This document shows, one piece after another, positions 27,449-36,422 of a stretch of DNA of 64,000 bases. Position 1 is the first letter of the stretch. Every line of letters begins with the position of its first letter. The position numbers were made by a program, and so were the translations under genes. Origin of the DNA: Scytonematopsis contorta HA4267-MV1. GTDB lineage: Bacteria > Cyanobacteriota > Cyanobacteriia > Cyanobacteriales > Nostocaceae. The stretch is from NCBI GenBank assembly GCA_019359035.1, contig JAHHIC010000013.1, positions 124,001-188,000 of the forward strand, given 5' to 3'. The notes under the pieces are model-generated. The model was not told the DNA's origin, did not search any database, and was given only the letters and a program-made list of their open reading frames with translations.

Positions 27449-28741
27449 ATGCCATCCAACTCAATTCTCATCGTTGATGATACTCCTAACAATATCCGTC
27501 TGTTGTTTGATGTACTAGACAGTGCAGGATTTAATATTTCTGTGGTCAAAAGCGGAGAAACAGCCTTAGAAAAACTGCACCACATTCAACCCGATTTGAT
27601 TTTGCTAGATGTAATGATGCCAGGAATTGATGGATTTGAAACCTGTCGTCGTATCAAATCCAATCCCAATACAAAAGATATTCCCATCATCTTTATGACT
27701 GCCCTTTCTGATATTGACAACAAAGTTGGTGGCTTACAACTTGGTGCAGTAGATTATATTACCAAACCGATTCAAGTTGAGGAAGTTCTAGCACGAGTTA
27801 GAGTACATTTAAACTTACGGAACGCCCAAATTCAAGTAGAACAAGAAGTAATTGAGCGCAAACAAGCAGAGGCAGAACTTAAGTACACCCTCGCGTCAAT
27901 GCAACAGATGCAAATACAACTAATTCAAAGTGAGAAAATGTCCGCTTTGGGTAACTTAGTTGCAGGTGTTGCTCACGAAATCAACAATCCTCTCGGTTTC
28001 CTCAATGGTAGCCTCAACAATAGCAGCGAATATGTTCAAGATTTGTTAGGACACCTGCACCTTTATCAAGAGGAATACTCTAATTCGAGTTCTACTATTA
28101 CTGAACATGCCGAAGATATTGAACTAGAATATCTCTGTGACGATTTGCCCAAAATTTTCGACTCGATGCGAGGAGCAACAAAGCGAATCCAAACTATTAG
28201 TAATAGCCTTCGCAACTTTTCCAGAGTCGATACCGAGTACAAAATTACCGCTAACTGGCAGGAAGGTATCGACAGTACCCTACTAATTTTAAAATACCGA
28301 CTGCAAGCCAATGAACAACGTCCAGCGATTCAACTCACAACTCAATATAATACTGTACCCCAAGTAAAGTGTTTCCCTAGTCAACTAAATCAAGTATTTA
28401 TGAACATTTTAGCAAATGCCATTGACGCATTAGAAGAATCAAATATAGGACGCAGCTTTGGGGAAATCCAGGCAAATCCTAATCAGATTATAATTAAAAG
28501 CTCACTCGAAAATAACTACATCAAAATATCAATTGCTGATAATGCGAAGGGAATGACAGAAGAGATTAAACAAAAAATATTTGACAATTTATTTACTACT
28601 AAAGCTGTTGGAAAAGGTACAGGTTTAGGATTAGCTATAGCGAAGCAAATTGTCGAAGAAAAACATGGTGGAAAGCTAGAAGTTTTTTCTGAATTAGGTC
28701 TAGGAACTGAATTTATAATTTGGATTCCACAGGAAGCTTAA
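27449..28741 (+). CDS. Response regulator-histidine kinase (REC-HisKA-HATPase)
   Basis: 430 residues from the ATG at 27449. An in-frame TTG at 27398 would add 17 residues not typical of a receiver start. The receiver domain (ILIVDDTPNNIR) has its phosphoacceptor Asp54 in LLDVMMPGIDGFE and the conserved Lys in YITKPIQ. A coiled-coil linker leads to a HisKA domain with His176 in GVAHEINNPLGFLNG, and an ATPase domain with NAIDAL and GTGLGLAIAKQIVE. It is soluble, and lies just downstream of the membrane hybrid kinase. The likely scheme is phosphotransfer between the two proteins with output elsewhere; neither carries a DNA-binding or cyclase output domain. Confidence 0.92.
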   Translation: MPSNSILIVDDTPNNIRLLFDVLDSAGFNISVVKSGETALEKLHHIQPDLILLDVMMPGIDGFETCRRIKSNPNTKDIPIIFMTALSDIDNKVGGLQLGAVDYITKPIQVEEVLARVRVHLNLRNAQIQVEQEVIERKQAEAELKYTLASMQQMQIQLIQSEKMSALGNLVAGVAHEINNPLGFLNGSLNNSSEYVQDLLGHLHLYQEEYSNSSSTITEHAEDIELEYLCDDLPKIFDSMRGATKRIQTISNSLRNFSRVDTEYKITANWQEGIDSTLLILKYRLQANEQRPAIQLTTQYNTVPQVKCFPSQLNQVFMNILANAIDALEESNIGRSFGEIQANPNQIIIKSSLENNYIKISIADNAKGMTEEIKQKIFDNLFTTKAVGKGTGLGLAIAKQIVEEKHGGKLEVFSELGLGTEFIIWIPQEA

Positions 28742-28747
28742 TTTAAT

Positions 28748-29800
28748 CTACCCATCAACGGAGCAAATAGCCATAATATGGGATGAGTATTTATTAGTTT
28801 TATAATGTATAAGTTTTAGCCCCGCTTGTTCAATTTCCTGTGTTAACTCAGGTATTTCATATTTATGATGTCTCCAAATAGTAATCTCCTCACCTGAAGA
28901 TATTTTAATAGTTTTATCTACATCCATAAACTTAAAATTGATAGTGTAGTCACGACTAAATTTAATATTAGCAACAACACTATCAATTTGAGAATCATAT
29001 TTCCTTATAAGTTCGCAATCTTCAGACTTAATCGCAAATGTATTTTTAACCCATTCATATATTTGTTTTGCATGATAATAACAACCACCCCTTACCAGTC
29101 CATCCCATTTTGAGTTACAACCAATTTCGTTAGTAAACACAAGTAAATCTTTTTCATTCATGCTATTTTTCAAGTTTTTCAGTGCATGACTTCTATTGTG
29201 AAGGTTGCCGATAGTCACTCCTAATAAGAAAATTACATTATGAATATTTCCTTCCTTAAGATTATCTTCATTCTTTAACAATATTTTAGGAATACAACTA
29301 TTTTCTATATCAATAGTGTCACTAATTAATTTAATGGATGGAAACCATTTTTGAAAATTATTTTTTGAAATATTCAGTAGTTCTTCACTAATATCCAATG
29401 CAATATATTTATTAACTCTACCCAACTTATTAAGTTTAGAGACAAATTCTTTAACAGGGTATGAATTTCCAGAACCCACATCTATAATATTAAGTTTGCT
29501 ATTATTTGGAAAATTATGATTTATATACTCAAAATTATCCTTTAACAGATTAATTTCTACATTTGACCTACGATACCAATTAGGGATAATAAACTTTAAA
29601 TAAAAACTATCCCAAATTTTTGCACCTCTACCTTTATAAAAATATTTTAAAGGTAACTCTCGTCTAAATTCTAATGCGTGAATCATCTCTAAAATTTCGA
29701 CTTGAGAAAAAATCGAGTATAGTTCTGAAGCAGGCTTTACTATACCACTATTGTCAATTGAAGTTGATGAATCAAGCTGTGAATCAAGATTTTTAGTCAT
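28748..29800 (-). CDS. SAM-dependent methyltransferase, EgtD-like (histidine-type) family
   Basis: 350 residues. The SAM-binding motif I is IIDVGSGNSYPVKEFVSKL (about 105-123), followed by YIALDISEELL (motif II). FLLGVTIGNLHNRSHALKNL matches the 'F-L-G-S-T-I-G-N' signature of the EgtD histidine N-alpha-methyltransferase family. The N-terminal RRELPLKYFYKGRGAKIWDSF corresponds to the family's 'YDERGSELFEEI' region. Diverged substrate residues mean that histidine is not assured as the substrate. No egtB or other ergothioneine gene is adjacent. The gene is strikingly AT-rich compared with neighbours and convergent with the kinase gene (6-base gap), so horizontal acquisition is possible. Confidence 0.78.
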   Translation of the reverse strand: MTKNLDSQLDSSTSIDNSGIVKPASELYSIFSQVEILEMIHALEFRRELPLKYFYKGRGAKIWDSFYLKFIIPNWYRRSNVEINLLKDNFEYINHNFPNNSKLNIIDVGSGNSYPVKEFVSKLNKLGRVNKYIALDISEELLNISKNNFQKWFPSIKLISDTIDIENSCIPKILLKNEDNLKEGNIHNVIFLLGVTIGNLHNRSHALKNLKNSMNEKDLLVFTNEIGCNSKWDGLVRGGCYYHAKQIYEWVKNTFAIKSEDCELIRKYDSQIDSVVANIKFSRDYTINFKFMDVDKTIKISSGEEITIWRHHKYEIPELTQEIEQAGLKLIHYKTNKYSSHIMAICSVDG

Positions 29801-29971
29801 TATTTTTGCGAAATCATGACAATATTATAAGTCCTAAAGTATAGTAATTCGCTCTTGGTATTAAAAATCATGAAGATATAAGTCAAAAATGTAAAGTTAA
29901 TTGTTTTGATATAAATATAGGATAATAGCAGTAGATATGAATTCAGGCATATTGACTCTAGGATAATAATT

Positions 29972-30676
29972 ATGCCAGAAAGTGTAAAAATTTTAGTTCC
30001 TCAAGGAGCAGAATACAAAGCCGTGTGTCGAGGTTTAAGCCGTATAAGCACCCCAACCCCAACAGTATTTGCCATCCCAGTGGGAAGCGAAGCATTAATT
30101 AAATACCTACATAAATGGATTGACACAGAGGAAATACGCAATCAAACACCGTCTCAAATTTTAGTAATGGGTTTATGCGGCAGCTTAAGTCCCCACTACA
30201 AAGCAGGTGACATTGTATTGTACGAAAACTGTATTTATCAGGACAGAGCAGGTACTAGCTTACATGAAAAATGCAACTCCAACTTCACCGCACAACTTCA
30301 CGAACGCCTAGGAGAAAAAGCATCATCAGTAAAAGCTCTCACAAGCGACAGTGTAATTTGGTCAGCCACACAAAAGCAACAACTAGCTCAAAAATCAACA
30401 GCCGACGTAGTTGACATGGAAGGATTTACAACACTTTCATTTTTCAATCAAACAAATACAGCAGTAGCAATGTTAAGAGTAATCAGTGACGACTGCAACC
30501 ACAACATTCCCGACCTGAGTAACATCATCAGTCCATCCGGAAAAATCCAACCATTACCCCTAGCCATAGCCATGCTACGTCAACCCATAGCCGCAACAAG
30601 ATTAATACAGGGTTCCCTAAAAGGTCTAAAAATATTAGAAAAAGTAACAAAAAAATTGTTCACCCCACCCTTGTAG
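29972..30676 (+). CDS. Nucleoside phosphorylase-like protein, HpnG-like
   Basis: 234 residues of the PNP/MTA-SAH nucleosidase fold. MGLCGSLSPHYKAGDIV matches the phosphate/ribose loop, VVDMEGFTTLSF (about 147) is the substrate Met-Glu motif, and AMLRVISDD carries the catalytic Asp. The C-terminal PLAIAMLRQPIAATRLIQGSLKGL resembles hopanoid-associated phosphorylases (HpnG), which convert adenosylhopane to ribosylhopane. The presence of an HpnB-like glycosyltransferase and a squalene/phytoene synthase within 7 kb supports that reading. MTA/SAH nucleosidase activity remains an alternative. The stop codon lies within the palindrome at 30672-30701. Confidence 0.75.
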   Translation: MPESVKILVPQGAEYKAVCRGLSRISTPTPTVFAIPVGSEALIKYLHKWIDTEEIRNQTPSQILVMGLCGSLSPHYKAGDIVLYENCIYQDRAGTSLHEKCNSNFTAQLHERLGEKASSVKALTSDSVIWSATQKQQLAQKSTADVVDMEGFTTLSFFNQTNTAVAMLRVISDDCNHNIPDLSNIISPSGKIQPLPLAIAMLRQPIAATRLIQGSLKGLKILEKVTKKLFTPPL

Positions 30677-30701
30677 AGACGTTACATGTAACGTCTCTAC
30701 A
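30672..30701. repeat. 30-base perfect palindrome TGTAGAGACGT family
   Basis: TGTAGAGACGTTACA and its exact complement. It contains the stop codon of the HpnG-like gene. Related copies: 16716, 37366-37397 and 47588-47615. It probably works as a terminator hairpin. Confidence 0.85.
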
Positions 30702-30848
30702 TTCTTCGCGTCCTTGGCTTCTTGGCGGTTCGTTTATCCTTATATAAAATTTTCAAGTATTTTCACGCTCGTTGTATAAGGCTAATCATGTTTTTTGTGA
30801 ACAAATTTGCTCTAATAGCAGTTTATAATTTGTTCCAAATATTATGTT

Positions 30849-33791
30849 ATGAAAAATACAATAAAAATTATATTCTGCATATTTTTAACACTAGCCCTCC
30901 CACCCAGAGTAGCAGCGCAAACCCCAAAAGATAACTTAACAAACATACCAACAGCAGGCTTCGACGTTCGCGGTCGCTACACCACCAACGGAGCCGGCTC
31001 AGACACACCATACATAGGTATAGAAGGCTTCCTCCCCATCATCCAAAACCCCGGTCAGAGCGTAACATTTATACAAGGAAGGTTCTCATGGTTTGACAAC
31101 TCCTACCAGAACTGGAATGTACTCTTAGGACAGCGTTTTGCCAACACCACCACCAAAGAAATTTGGGGAGCTTACATCGCATTCGACACCCGTCAGACCA
31201 GTAGTAAAACTTACCAACAACTAGGCTTAGGTATCGAAAGACTGGGAGAAGACTGGGACGCTCGTATTAATGGTTATCTTCCCACAAGTGGTGGAAGTCA
31301 ATTAATTTCAGAATCTATAGGCAATTGGGGCTTTTGGAAAAACTTTTACGCAAGACCCATCGAAAGACGCTTTCAAGGAGCATTAGCAGGAGTAGATATA
31401 GAAGCAGGCACTCGCATAGCAAAACTAGGTGAAGGTGATTTACGCCTTTACGGTGGTCTTCTTTACTACACAGGAGAAGGTACAGACCCAGTTTTTGGCG
31501 CTAGAGCCAGATTGCAAGCTCGTCCAACAGATAATTTACTTGTGGGTTTGACCATACAACAAGACCCCTTATTCGATACAAGTATTATATTAGACCTAGG
31601 GCTAGGATTTTCTGTAGGTGGAAGTCCTAGCAAAAAGCCAAATAAGCCAGATATCTTGGCACGCATGGGTGATTACGTAAACCGCAACCCCATCATCACA
31701 ATAGGAAATTTCACCATAAGTGATTATATTCCAGCCACAAACCCCAGAACAGGTAAACCTTGGCAATTTCGTCACGTAAATTTGGGTATAGGAAATGGTG
31801 ACGGCACTTTTGAGCGACCCACAGGAACAGTACAAGAAGCATTAAACGTAACCCAAACAGACGATATAGTATATGTAAACTCCGGCAGAAACCCAGGAGT
31901 CCCCGCATTTAGAATTCCAGATACAGTATCAGTCCTATCTACAGCGCTTATTCAAGAAATTGACACCAGAGAAATAGGTAGAGTAGCCTTACCTGGGTCG
32001 GGAACAGGAATTTTTCCTATAGTTAACGGCACAGTAACGATGGGAAATGACACCACTCTGCGAGGATTTGACCTGAGAAATATCACAGGTAGCGGGATTC
32101 AAGCATCGTCTGTCAGAAATGTAAATATATTGGACAACCGCATTAGCAACGTTACAGAACAGGGAATAAGCCTCAACGGTGTTACAGGAAATAATTTAGT
32201 CGCTCGTAACACTATTACGGGTACTGGTGGTCAAGGTATCTTCCTCCAAGGCTTTGGTGATAACCAGCAACAAGTCACCCTTAACCAAAACAGTGTCAGC
32301 AATAGCGGTAGCCAAGGAATTTTTGCTCTTGCGTCAGGGAGCGCTCAACAGCAAATAAATGGTACAGGTAACACTGTCACAGGAGCCAACAGCGCAGGTA
32401 TTTTCTTTCAAGGAAGCGGTAACAGCCGACAAACTGCGGTCATGGAAAATACTGAGGTTAGCAACACAAGCAAAAATAGCGAAGGTCAAGGTGGTCAAGG
32501 GATTTTTATCTCAGCCAGTGGTGGAGCGACTCAAAATATTACTTTAAATAATACAAAAACGAGTGATAACGCTGGTCAAGGTTTGTTTTCTGAAGCAAAT
32601 GGTGACCCACAAAACCCTAATATACAAACAACACAAAATCTGACATTTAATCAATTACTAGCCCTTCGTGGCAATGGTCAAGGCATTTTTCTACAGGCTA
32701 ATGGAAATTCTAAACAAGATTTTCTGCTTGATAGACCAACAGCTAGTAATATTGCAAAAGACAGTAGAGGTGAAGGGGGTCAAGGTATTTTTGTTGCTGC
32801 GAATGATGGCGCACAACAAAATTTCACTATTAATAATCCTACAGTTAGTGATAACGCTGCTCAAGGAATTTTTGTGCAAACAGATAATAATACAAGGCAA
32901 AAATTCACTATCAATAATCCTACAGCAACTAATAATACTAACCAAGGAATTTTTATTAGGTCTGGTAGAGGAGTACAGCAAGAATTTGAAGTCAATCAAG
33001 CTACAGTAAGCGGTACAAAAAAAGGTGTTAATCCTAATCCTAGACCAGGTGAACCTCTATTAGTAGGTGGTCAAGGTATTTTTATAGCCACAGGAGAAGG
33101 AGCGCAACAACGATTTACCTTGAATAGTCCAACAGTAACTGATAACGCAGGTCAAGGTATTTTTGTGGCAGTGAATGATGACCCCAATAACCAAGCAAGT
33201 CAATCACAACAAACTTTCACAGTTACAAATCCCACAGTTAACCGTAGTGCAAGCCAAGGATTTTTTATTCAAGCTAATGGTAATGTGCGACAACAATTTG
33301 ATATTACAAATGGCAGAGTTAATAATATTACTCAAGATAACGGTCAGGGTGGACAAGGAATTTTTATCCAAGCCAATGCAGGAGCACAACAAAGTTACAC
33401 TATTGATAGAACAAATGTGAGCAATACAGCAGGTCAAGGTTTCTTTGCTCAAAGTAATGGTACTGCTACATCCACATATACTATTAGTAATAGCAGCATC
33501 ACTAATACAGCGAACAATAATGTATTCCTTCAAGCAAACGAAAACGGTCGAATGATTGGTAATTACCAATTTAACTCATTACAACAAACTACGGCTTTAC
33601 CTGCTTTTACTGCTGCAACAAATTCTAATCGAGGCATGTGTTTAACCTTTTCGGGTAATAATAGTAATACTGGTTATCGACTGGAAGCAAATCGCGGTAC
33701 TTTCCAGACAGTTATTAACTCTAATAATGTAGGTACATTTAATTCTCTACTTCAGGGTGGAAGTTTTGATAATGTAACTGTTTGTCCATAA
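30849..33791 (+). CDS. Outer-membrane protein: N-terminal beta-barrel plus C-terminal beta-helix repeats
   Basis: 980 residues. A signal peptide (MKNTIKIIFCIFLTLALPP, cleavage near VAAQ) is followed at about 35-270 by a beta-strand-rich region (AGFDVRGRYTT, WNVLLGQRF, AYIAFDTR, LGLGFSVGG). It resembles the barrel of inverse (type Ve) autotransporters. A linker at about 310-400 leads to some 15 right-handed beta-helix coils built on GQGIFxxAxGxxQQxFTINxPTVSxNA, each 25-45 residues, and a short C-terminal cap with two Cys. The topology (barrel first, passenger last) suggests a surface-exposed adhesin or glycan-binding protein. No protease or glycosidase motif is seen. It lies between hopanoid-type genes without clear functional link. 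The start at 30849 fits the signal peptide. Confidence 0.8.
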   Translation: MKNTIKIIFCIFLTLALPPRVAAQTPKDNLTNIPTAGFDVRGRYTTNGAGSDTPYIGIEGFLPIIQNPGQSVTFIQGRFSWFDNSYQNWNVLLGQRFANTTTKEIWGAYIAFDTRQTSSKTYQQLGLGIERLGEDWDARINGYLPTSGGSQLISESIGNWGFWKNFYARPIERRFQGALAGVDIEAGTRIAKLGEGDLRLYGGLLYYTGEGTDPVFGARARLQARPTDNLLVGLTIQQDPLFDTSIILDLGLGFSVGGSPSKKPNKPDILARMGDYVNRNPIITIGNFTISDYIPATNPRTGKPWQFRHVNLGIGNGDGTFERPTGTVQEALNVTQTDDIVYVNSGRNPGVPAFRIPDTVSVLSTALIQEIDTREIGRVALPGSGTGIFPIVNGTVTMGNDTTLRGFDLRNITGSGIQASSVRNVNILDNRISNVTEQGISLNGVTGNNLVARNTITGTGGQGIFLQGFGDNQQQVTLNQNSVSNSGSQGIFALASGSAQQQINGTGNTVTGANSAGIFFQGSGNSRQTAVMENTEVSNTSKNSEGQGGQGIFISASGGATQNITLNNTKTSDNAGQGLFSEANGDPQNPNIQTTQNLTFNQLLALRGNGQGIFLQANGNSKQDFLLDRPTASNIAKDSRGEGGQGIFVAANDGAQQNFTINNPTVSDNAAQGIFVQTDNNTRQKFTINNPTATNNTNQGIFIRSGRGVQQEFEVNQATVSGTKKGVNPNPRPGEPLLVGGQGIFIATGEGAQQRFTLNSPTVTDNAGQGIFVAVNDDPNNQASQSQQTFTVTNPTVNRSASQGFFIQANGNVRQQFDITNGRVNNITQDNGQGGQGIFIQANAGAQQSYTIDRTNVSNTAGQGFFAQSNGTATSTYTISNSSITNTANNNVFLQANENGRMIGNYQFNSLQQTTALPAFTAATNSNRGMCLTFSGNNSNTGYRLEANRGTFQTVINSNNVGTFNSLLQGGSFDNVTVCP

Positions 33792-34122
33792 TGTTTTCAA
33801 GTATTGATTCACGAATATGGCAATTTAATAGGGATATTTATGAATAAAATATTAAGTACCGTTCATACCGAAAGCCAGGGAATAAATTCCCTGTCTAAAA
33901 GCTAAAGTCTTCTAAAGAAGACTAATAATAAATGAGTTTTTTTAGGAGTATTTTCTTTCTGATATATTATTCAGTCCTCTTTTAGAGGACTTCAGCTTTT
34001 AGACAGGGAATTTATTCCCTGGCTTTTGGTATGACTGATGCTTAATGTTCTTTTTATAAACTTTTTGCAGCCTATGGAAATGACTTTTCTTTATGTAGCC
34101 GCGATTTTAATCACCCGCAACT
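33792..34122. other. Intergenic region with a 170-base palindromic element
   Basis: Lies between convergent genes. Occupied mostly by the inverted-repeat element at 33864-34033. A short open frame at 34038 onward on the plus strand is the shadow of the HpnB-like gene. Confidence 0.6.
33864..34033. mobile_element. Palindromic MITE-like element with 50-base terminal inverted repeats
   Basis: The left arm CATACCGAAAGCCAGGGAAT plus AAATTCCCTGTCTAAAAGCT pairs with the right arm, which ends in GGAATTTATTCCCTGGCTTTTGGTATG. Inside each arm is a second small hairpin (AGTCTTCTAAAGAAGACT; AGTCCTCTTTTAGAGGACT). The centre is AT-rich with no coding frame. This is the shape of a non-autonomous transposon or a RAYT-mobilised REP pair. 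Confidence 0.7.
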
Positions 34123-35313
34123 TCATCCTCCTTGTTGATAAACCCTTCCTTTCCAAGCACCACCACGTCCTTGCCAATGTCGTAATGCCGAGTCAAAAGT
34201 CATTAAAGTATAAAGAAACCCAATTAAAGGCAAACAAAAAGCAAAAACAGGCGAACATTTATAAAAGCGAATTATGGGAAAATAAGCCAAACTCATCAAA
34301 AGCCACCCAAATAAACCACAAGCAGCAACTAACCAGTTACTTGTGACAATTCCCCAAATAAAACCCAAAGGAGAAGCAAGATAAACCAAACTCATTCCCA
34401 CCAGAGTCCCCATGAGTAAAAATGGCGAATAATTAAGTTGTGTAAAAGCTGTCCGAGCAACCATATCCCAAATTGTTCCTAAGTCCGGATAGGGACGAAG
34501 ACTGCGAGTCAAAGAACTTAGCCCCAACCAAATGGGAGATGAGGGTTTGCTTGATTTAATAGCAAAAGCTAACGAACAGTCATCAATTAAAGCTTGACGT
34601 AAAATTTGAATTCCACCAATTCGTTCTAGAGCTTCCGTTTTAACCAAAATACAACCCCCAGCTGCGGCTGCGGTTTTTTTGTTTGGGTTATTTACCCAGC
34701 GAAAGGGATAAAGCTTTTGAAAGAAAAAAACAAAAGCTGGAATCAGAAGTTTTTCCCAAAAACTTTCACATCTAAGTCTCACCATCACAGAAGCTAAATC
34801 TAAATTTTCCTCCACAGCTTTATTAACTAATCGAGATAAGTTCCCAACATCATGTTCAATATCTGCATCCGTGAGCAATATGTAATCGGGTGATAGTTCT
34901 TTTGCCTTTTGAATACCTTGTTCCAAAGCCCAAAGTTTACCAGTCCAACCCGAAGGAAGGGCTTTTCCTTGAAGAATTTGTAAATTTTCCTCTTTCTGTA
35001 ATAAACAAGCAGTTTCACAAGCAACATTGGCAGTTCCGTCTGTACTATTGTCGTCTACCAAAAACACAGTAAATGTTCCTGGGTAGTCTTGACATAAAAG
35101 CGAACGTAAACTTACAGGCAAAACGTCGGACTCATTTCGAGCTGGAATTACCGCGCAGATGGTGGGGAGTGGGGAGTTAGGAGTGGGGTGTGCTTGGGAT
35201 GAGGGAGGTGCTTCTAGAAGTTGGTCTATCTGCCAGAACTGACCCCAAAAAGTCAGTAATATTACCCAAATTACTACAGCTAAAAGTGTTAGTCCGAGTC
35301 CAATATCTACCAT
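34123..35313 (-). CDS. Glycosyltransferase family 2, HpnB-like (hopene-associated)
   Basis: 396 residues. An N-terminal membrane segment (8-30) is followed by the GT2 domain: ICAVIPARNESDVLPVSLRSLL, FLVDDNSTDGTA (about 90), the metal-binding DADIEHD (about 151), RWVNNPNKKTAAAAGGCILV, and the IDDCSLAF motif. Two or three membrane helices follow (LLMGTLVGMSLVYLASPLGFIWG). Length and organisation match HpnB of hopanoid loci. It would transfer a sugar to a membrane lipid. Residues 38-50 (HPTPNSPLPT) are encoded by the ACTCCCC-type heptamers seen throughout the window, an insertion between the anchor and the catalytic domain. Confidence 0.83.
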   Translation of the reverse strand: MVDIGLGLTLLAVVIWVILLTFWGQFWQIDQLLEAPPSSQAHPTPNSPLPTICAVIPARNESDVLPVSLRSLLCQDYPGTFTVFLVDDNSTDGTANVACETACLLQKEENLQILQGKALPSGWTGKLWALEQGIQKAKELSPDYILLTDADIEHDVGNLSRLVNKAVEENLDLASVMVRLRCESFWEKLLIPAFVFFFQKLYPFRWVNNPNKKTAAAAGGCILVKTEALERIGGIQILRQALIDDCSLAFAIKSSKPSSPIWLGLSSLTRSLRPYPDLGTIWDMVARTAFTQLNYSPFLLMGTLVGMSLVYLASPLGFIWGIVTSNWLVAACGLFGWLLMSLAYFPIIRFYKCSPVFAFCLPLIGFLYTLMTFDSALRHWQGRGGAWKGRVYQQGG

Positions 35314-36422
35314 ACGTTCACTTCACATCCTGAAAACAAAGTTTGAAAAAATGTAACCATAGTAACTTTCAAAATACTGTTTGTTGTTTCACGTCGTAAA
35401 CTAAGTATCTCTTTTGGTAGTTTTCAAAATAACAATATAGTGTATGCCTTAATAGGCTGAAGTGAGATTTATTATTCTTTTCACCTGTATAATTTGACTC
35501 TGGTAAATATTTTAACTATGCAATCTTTGTATAACAGTATTACTATCAATAATCCTCTTTGTATACTGATATTTTTTTGTGTATAACTATTAGCAAGCTA
35601 AAATTATTACTTAACTACAAGTGAAGACGCATCAGGTAGCGTTTTGTGTATCGAATATCAAAGAGGCACAGTTACATAAATTTTTTGTAGACATGGCCGT
35701 ATAATATCCAGAAGTTGTTTTAATTTTTGATTCTTGATGCATAAATTTTACGGGTGTATTAGCTTGACTCAAGCACAAGTTTTCCAGTTATTCAGAAGCA
35801 GAGTATTGCTGAAAATGAATAAGATGTTCAGTCTCGGAACTTTTTGCATAAGGAAGACATCTTAACATCTAGTATATTGCTTTTCACGGAGAATTTTTGA
35901 AATCTTTAACGTAAGCTCATTTCATTGTCTATCAGTTACAAACAAAACAACTCGTTTATAAATTTCACAACGAGTTGCAATGGAACAGTTTTAACATGAT
36001 AGAATGAACAAATCTTTTGTAAGAGGAATATTCAATCAGGTTAAAAAATTTAATTTGTAGACCAGAATACAAACAACAGTATAGTTTTATATGAAATTTT
36101 GATGAACTATTTGAGTATAGTTTGGTCATAAAATTTTAGCGCCTCTACAATTATTAATTTTTAATTAAAAATACGTAGAAATTGCTAAGTTGGTCACAAA
36201 CTGCACTTGGGAAGATTAATAACCCCAATAAAGTGTATACACTAGGAGGTAAGGAAAATAATTGATTTAGTACTTACACAAAAACTGCTAAAATCATCTT
36301 TCTTTACAAAGATAGCCTGCTGCATAAGTTCTATCATTTGAACCTACTTTCACTTAGCACTCATCACTTAGCACTCATCACTTACTTACTCCGTACTTTT
36401 CCAAATTAGAGGATAGTAACAA
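35314..36422. other. Long AT-rich intergenic region upstream of the squalene/phytoene synthase gene
   Basis: 1109 bases between divergent genes. No convincing small gene, tRNA or array. Seen: a dyad AACTCGT/ACGAGTT around 14 bases (35949-35976), a short direct repeat CACTTAGCACTCAT near 36350-36390, and many AT tracts. Promoters of the HpnB-like and synthase genes are expected here; an unannotated small RNA cannot be excluded. Confidence 0.5.

Noticed and set aside
30722-30934. 70-residue plus-strand open frame ahead of the barrel/beta-helix gene
   Set aside because: It overlaps the signal-peptide start of that gene in another frame and has no recognisable sequence.
32668-33009. Alternative-frame open frames inside the beta-helix gene
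   Set aside because: They arise from the repetitive composition of the coil repeats and lack start signals.
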